NCBI GenBank assembly: GCA_051881815.1
Contig: JBJEQP010000112.1
Location: 1-32,815 of the forward strand
Direction: 5' to 3'
Length of the DNA: 32,815 nt
Source of the DNA: UMGS363 sp051881815
Lineage (GTDB): Bacteria; Bacillota; Clostridia; Oscillospirales; Ruminococcaceae
The notes beneath the pieces are model-generated. The model did no database searches, had not been told where the DNA came from, and worked only from the letters and a program-made list of their open reading frames with translations. The position numbers and the translations under genes were made by a program. Positions 32,101 to 32,815 of this stretch are shown here, one piece after another (the first letter of the stretch is position 1; each line of letters begins with the position of its first letter).

Positions 32101-32758
32101 ATTCAAATTTAGCGTAGAATTGTTCAAATTCACATTTGCCTATTATTTCCTCGTACTCTAAACAATCAAAAGAAATAACATCTACAAAATAATTCATTCT
32201 CTGGCTATCTGAATAATCTATATTTTCATTTTGTATGCATTCTATTGCATTTATATCATACTTCAAGGTTGTAACAATATGAGTAGAAATTCGTAAAACC
32301 GCTTCTAAAAGCAATGAGCATCTTCTCTTGAAATTTTCATCAAAATTATTTTTTTTTATAAAAATAGTATCAATAAAAGCTTGCAAATCGTAGCCAGGAT
32401 GAGAACACATTCCATTAAATATCCACCTGTTTCCATAAAATAAAACTCGGTATACAAATGGCATTTCTGGTGGATCCATAAATATCTTTTGAGGTTCAAA
32501 AAATGCATTTAATATTTGCTTAAACTTAGTTTGACTCATTTTGTTCTGTGATGCAAACTCGTCTTTTTTGCATTGAAGAATAGCATCAATTATCTCATCG
32601 AAAACGGTACATTTATTCTGATTGCTTGGTAATAAATTAAGAGCAGATACCCTTGATATAAAATCATTTATATCATAACCATGTAAAGTTTCAATCATTT
32701 TCTCTTTAATTTCAGCTCTATCATCTTTTTCTGCATTAATCAAATCATAATTACCCAT
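29126..32758 (-). CDS. Large protein of unknown function with a C-terminal PD-(D/E)XK nuclease-like motif
   Basis: A 1210-residue protein I do not recognise as a whole. It is soluble-looking: no signal peptide or membrane helix. Near the C terminus (about 1050-1190) a restriction-endonuclease-fold pattern is visible: G-D1095-I-D1097-V-L-L, then I-I-V-A-E1112-V-K1114-D, the D...ExK arrangement of Mrr/NERD-like nucleases. No helicase, ATPase or HTH motif is apparent in the remaining 1000 residues, which are rich in Lys, Asn, Ile and Tyr. The ATG at 32758 follows GAGGAG at good spacing. The gene is far more AT-rich than the cobalamin operon, stands alone on the minus strand, and is probably horizontally acquired. 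A defence or DNA-processing role is a guess. Confidence 0.85.
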   Translation of the reverse strand: MGNYDLINAEKDDRAEIKEKMIETLHGYDINDFISRVSALNLLPSNQNKCTVFDEIIDAILQCKKDEFASQNKMSQTKFKQILNAFFEPQKIFMDPPEMPFVYRVLFYGNRWIFNGMCSHPGYDLQAFIDTIFIKKNNFDENFKRRCSLLLEAVLRISTHIVTTLKYDINAIECIQNENIDYSDSQRMNYFVDVISFDCLEYEEIIGKCEFEQFYAKFECDKNDCIGGIDNYYFFYHPFFKISSERFIVLDPSILASFLINQIIILADEFQIRKDLLDSYNEYIWGSCQKYLLSLGHHKIKEKELGIELIHESSYKEILLNVCNDGLLLVNFFCDNGEEYRTTAMFDMQYIDLDKYERRKEYIESKLVPNLKADKLYYLQIFNTYGQSLVAPFLEKNLKSVSFSAFDLMCISINESNNANSLIHFIDRKSCLSLLNLPYIRDIHYLSMYVEYGYSFYFDDNIDMRKTVFMPDLGAPLKYYNKALQKEDRQLALYPCSNYYKEIVFNDKQRNIYCCKNSKKLELLNRFSNIDIWVSSCEATCIEMLDINYSILDLISFWLSEFKGIIENSEFSTSSIIIKNVLEGEISDYSLYASKNNDSLTSIVKVKIEKDTISIFWKPSAFVNMGINNEYERELMLLIIGSMNSFSYSEIDLTLITEKFTNPLKRKAFTLDYENEIYLKPIDKKYRRISSEIEDSLLDEVGDYFAESSDFSKGKIHNNNEKAKICNQVVDFLYQKLKTFIKQFSSKSFYEVLYYDLEKTIFSLMLFQKRYAYNMACYPELSEKFSDDFFELNKSSTALKFLMEFISAEQPDGETIIGELDYEYLLAICSLIVEWAHCGDLFYYNIISPKVELLDSGRIGFNKKSIQRLASIQYKSSNKMLYGNSDPLIQNSKSTNFNIDLSKELDEAFEEEFSYTKTQFVNCVLALIDIGEKKILDDVKRMNRHDVVICLNQATCIDSDILEKIINDLSLQKRDNYLDPPLQYSKNDVYPWKNNRRLSFNRRPIIVHNDDLIWGSRQLYHSLAFLFDLIMDGKLYASRPKLKKLIGKIANSRGNGFNDIVANKLREIDNLIIDSKVKRINGLKIEDINKNTLGDIDVLLINLKRNKIIVAEVKDFSYSKNPYEMYREYMNIFCNDEDGHLCYIAKHKKRVNWIREHIDDVVAHYKLPKGKWKVDDVLIVSEAIISNDYYSKGQKILLFSEINEQRIMKI

Positions 32759-32815
32759 ATTAATTCTCCTCGTATAATATATTTTAGGGCAAATAAAGAA
32801 TACCCTAATAAGGCA

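Noticed and set aside
32784..32808. TTAGGG/CCCTAA inverted repeat at the right edge of the window
   Set aside because: Only 6 bp with a 13-nt spacer and no T-run; too weak to call a terminator, and the context is cut off by the window end.
1..32815. CRISPR arrays, tRNA or rRNA genes, and intact transposases
   Set aside because: I looked for regularly spaced repeats, RNA-gene features and transposase motifs and saw none.

Overview
The window looks like a chromosomal segment of an anaerobic Gram-positive gut bacterium, most plausibly a Ruminococcus-like member of the Oscillospiraceae. The inference rests on strong GGAGG-type ribosome binding sites, lipoprotein signal peptides, the oxygen-independent (CbiD/F/G/H/J/ET/K) form of the B12 pathway, and a Firmicutes-style cobalamin riboswitch. 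Genus is a guess; no marker gene is present.

Region 1 (about 25200 down to 41, minus strand) is one very long cobalamin operon of 23 genes. A consensus promoter (25172-25200) leads into a cobalamin riboswitch (about 24950-25150). A spacer of about 200 nt follows, then an intrinsic terminator (24699-24744) just before the first gene. In transcription order the genes are: a first BtuF/BtuC/BtuD-type ABC importer, cbiK (anaerobic cobaltochelatase), a second BtuF/BtuC/BtuD importer, a CobN/BchH-type large chelatase subunit with its ChlI- and ChlD-type AAA+ partners, a small lipoprotein, the corrin-ring genes cbiD, cbiF, cbiG, cbiH, cbiJ and fused cbiET, then cbiA, cobT, cobU, cobS, a short cobU paralogue, a cobC-type phosphatase and cbiB. 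Most neighbours overlap by 1-8 bases, so translation is probably coupled. The operon combines corrinoid or metallophore import, cobalt insertion, ring contraction and methylation, a,c-amidation, and nucleotide-loop assembly. cbiL, cbiC, cbiP and the threonine-phosphate decarboxylase gene are absent here and may lie beyond position 1.

Region 2 (25230-28811) holds a CitA/DcuS-type sensor kinase and CitB/DcuR-type response regulator on the minus strand. They are divergent from a plus-strand pair: a SemiSWEET/PQ-loop three-helix membrane protein and a degenerate SGNH-hydrolase-like protein. The 264-bp shared intergenic region has a promoter in each direction and two inverted repeats that could be operator sites. 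The sensor keeps an R-x-x-H plus Arg pattern like the carboxylate-binding residues of CitA/DcuS.

Region 3 (28812-32815) begins with a perfect 16-bp-stem palindrome and a gene-poor AT-rich stretch. It then carries one markedly AT-rich minus-strand gene for a 1210-residue protein of unknown function with a PD-(D/E)XK nuclease-like motif near its C terminus. Its composition differs strongly from the cobalamin operon and suggests recent acquisition. The least explained parts of the window are the CobN/ChlI/ChlD block inside an anaerobic B12 operon that already has CbiK, the sensor/SemiSWEET/SGNH unit, and the 1210-residue nuclease-like protein.
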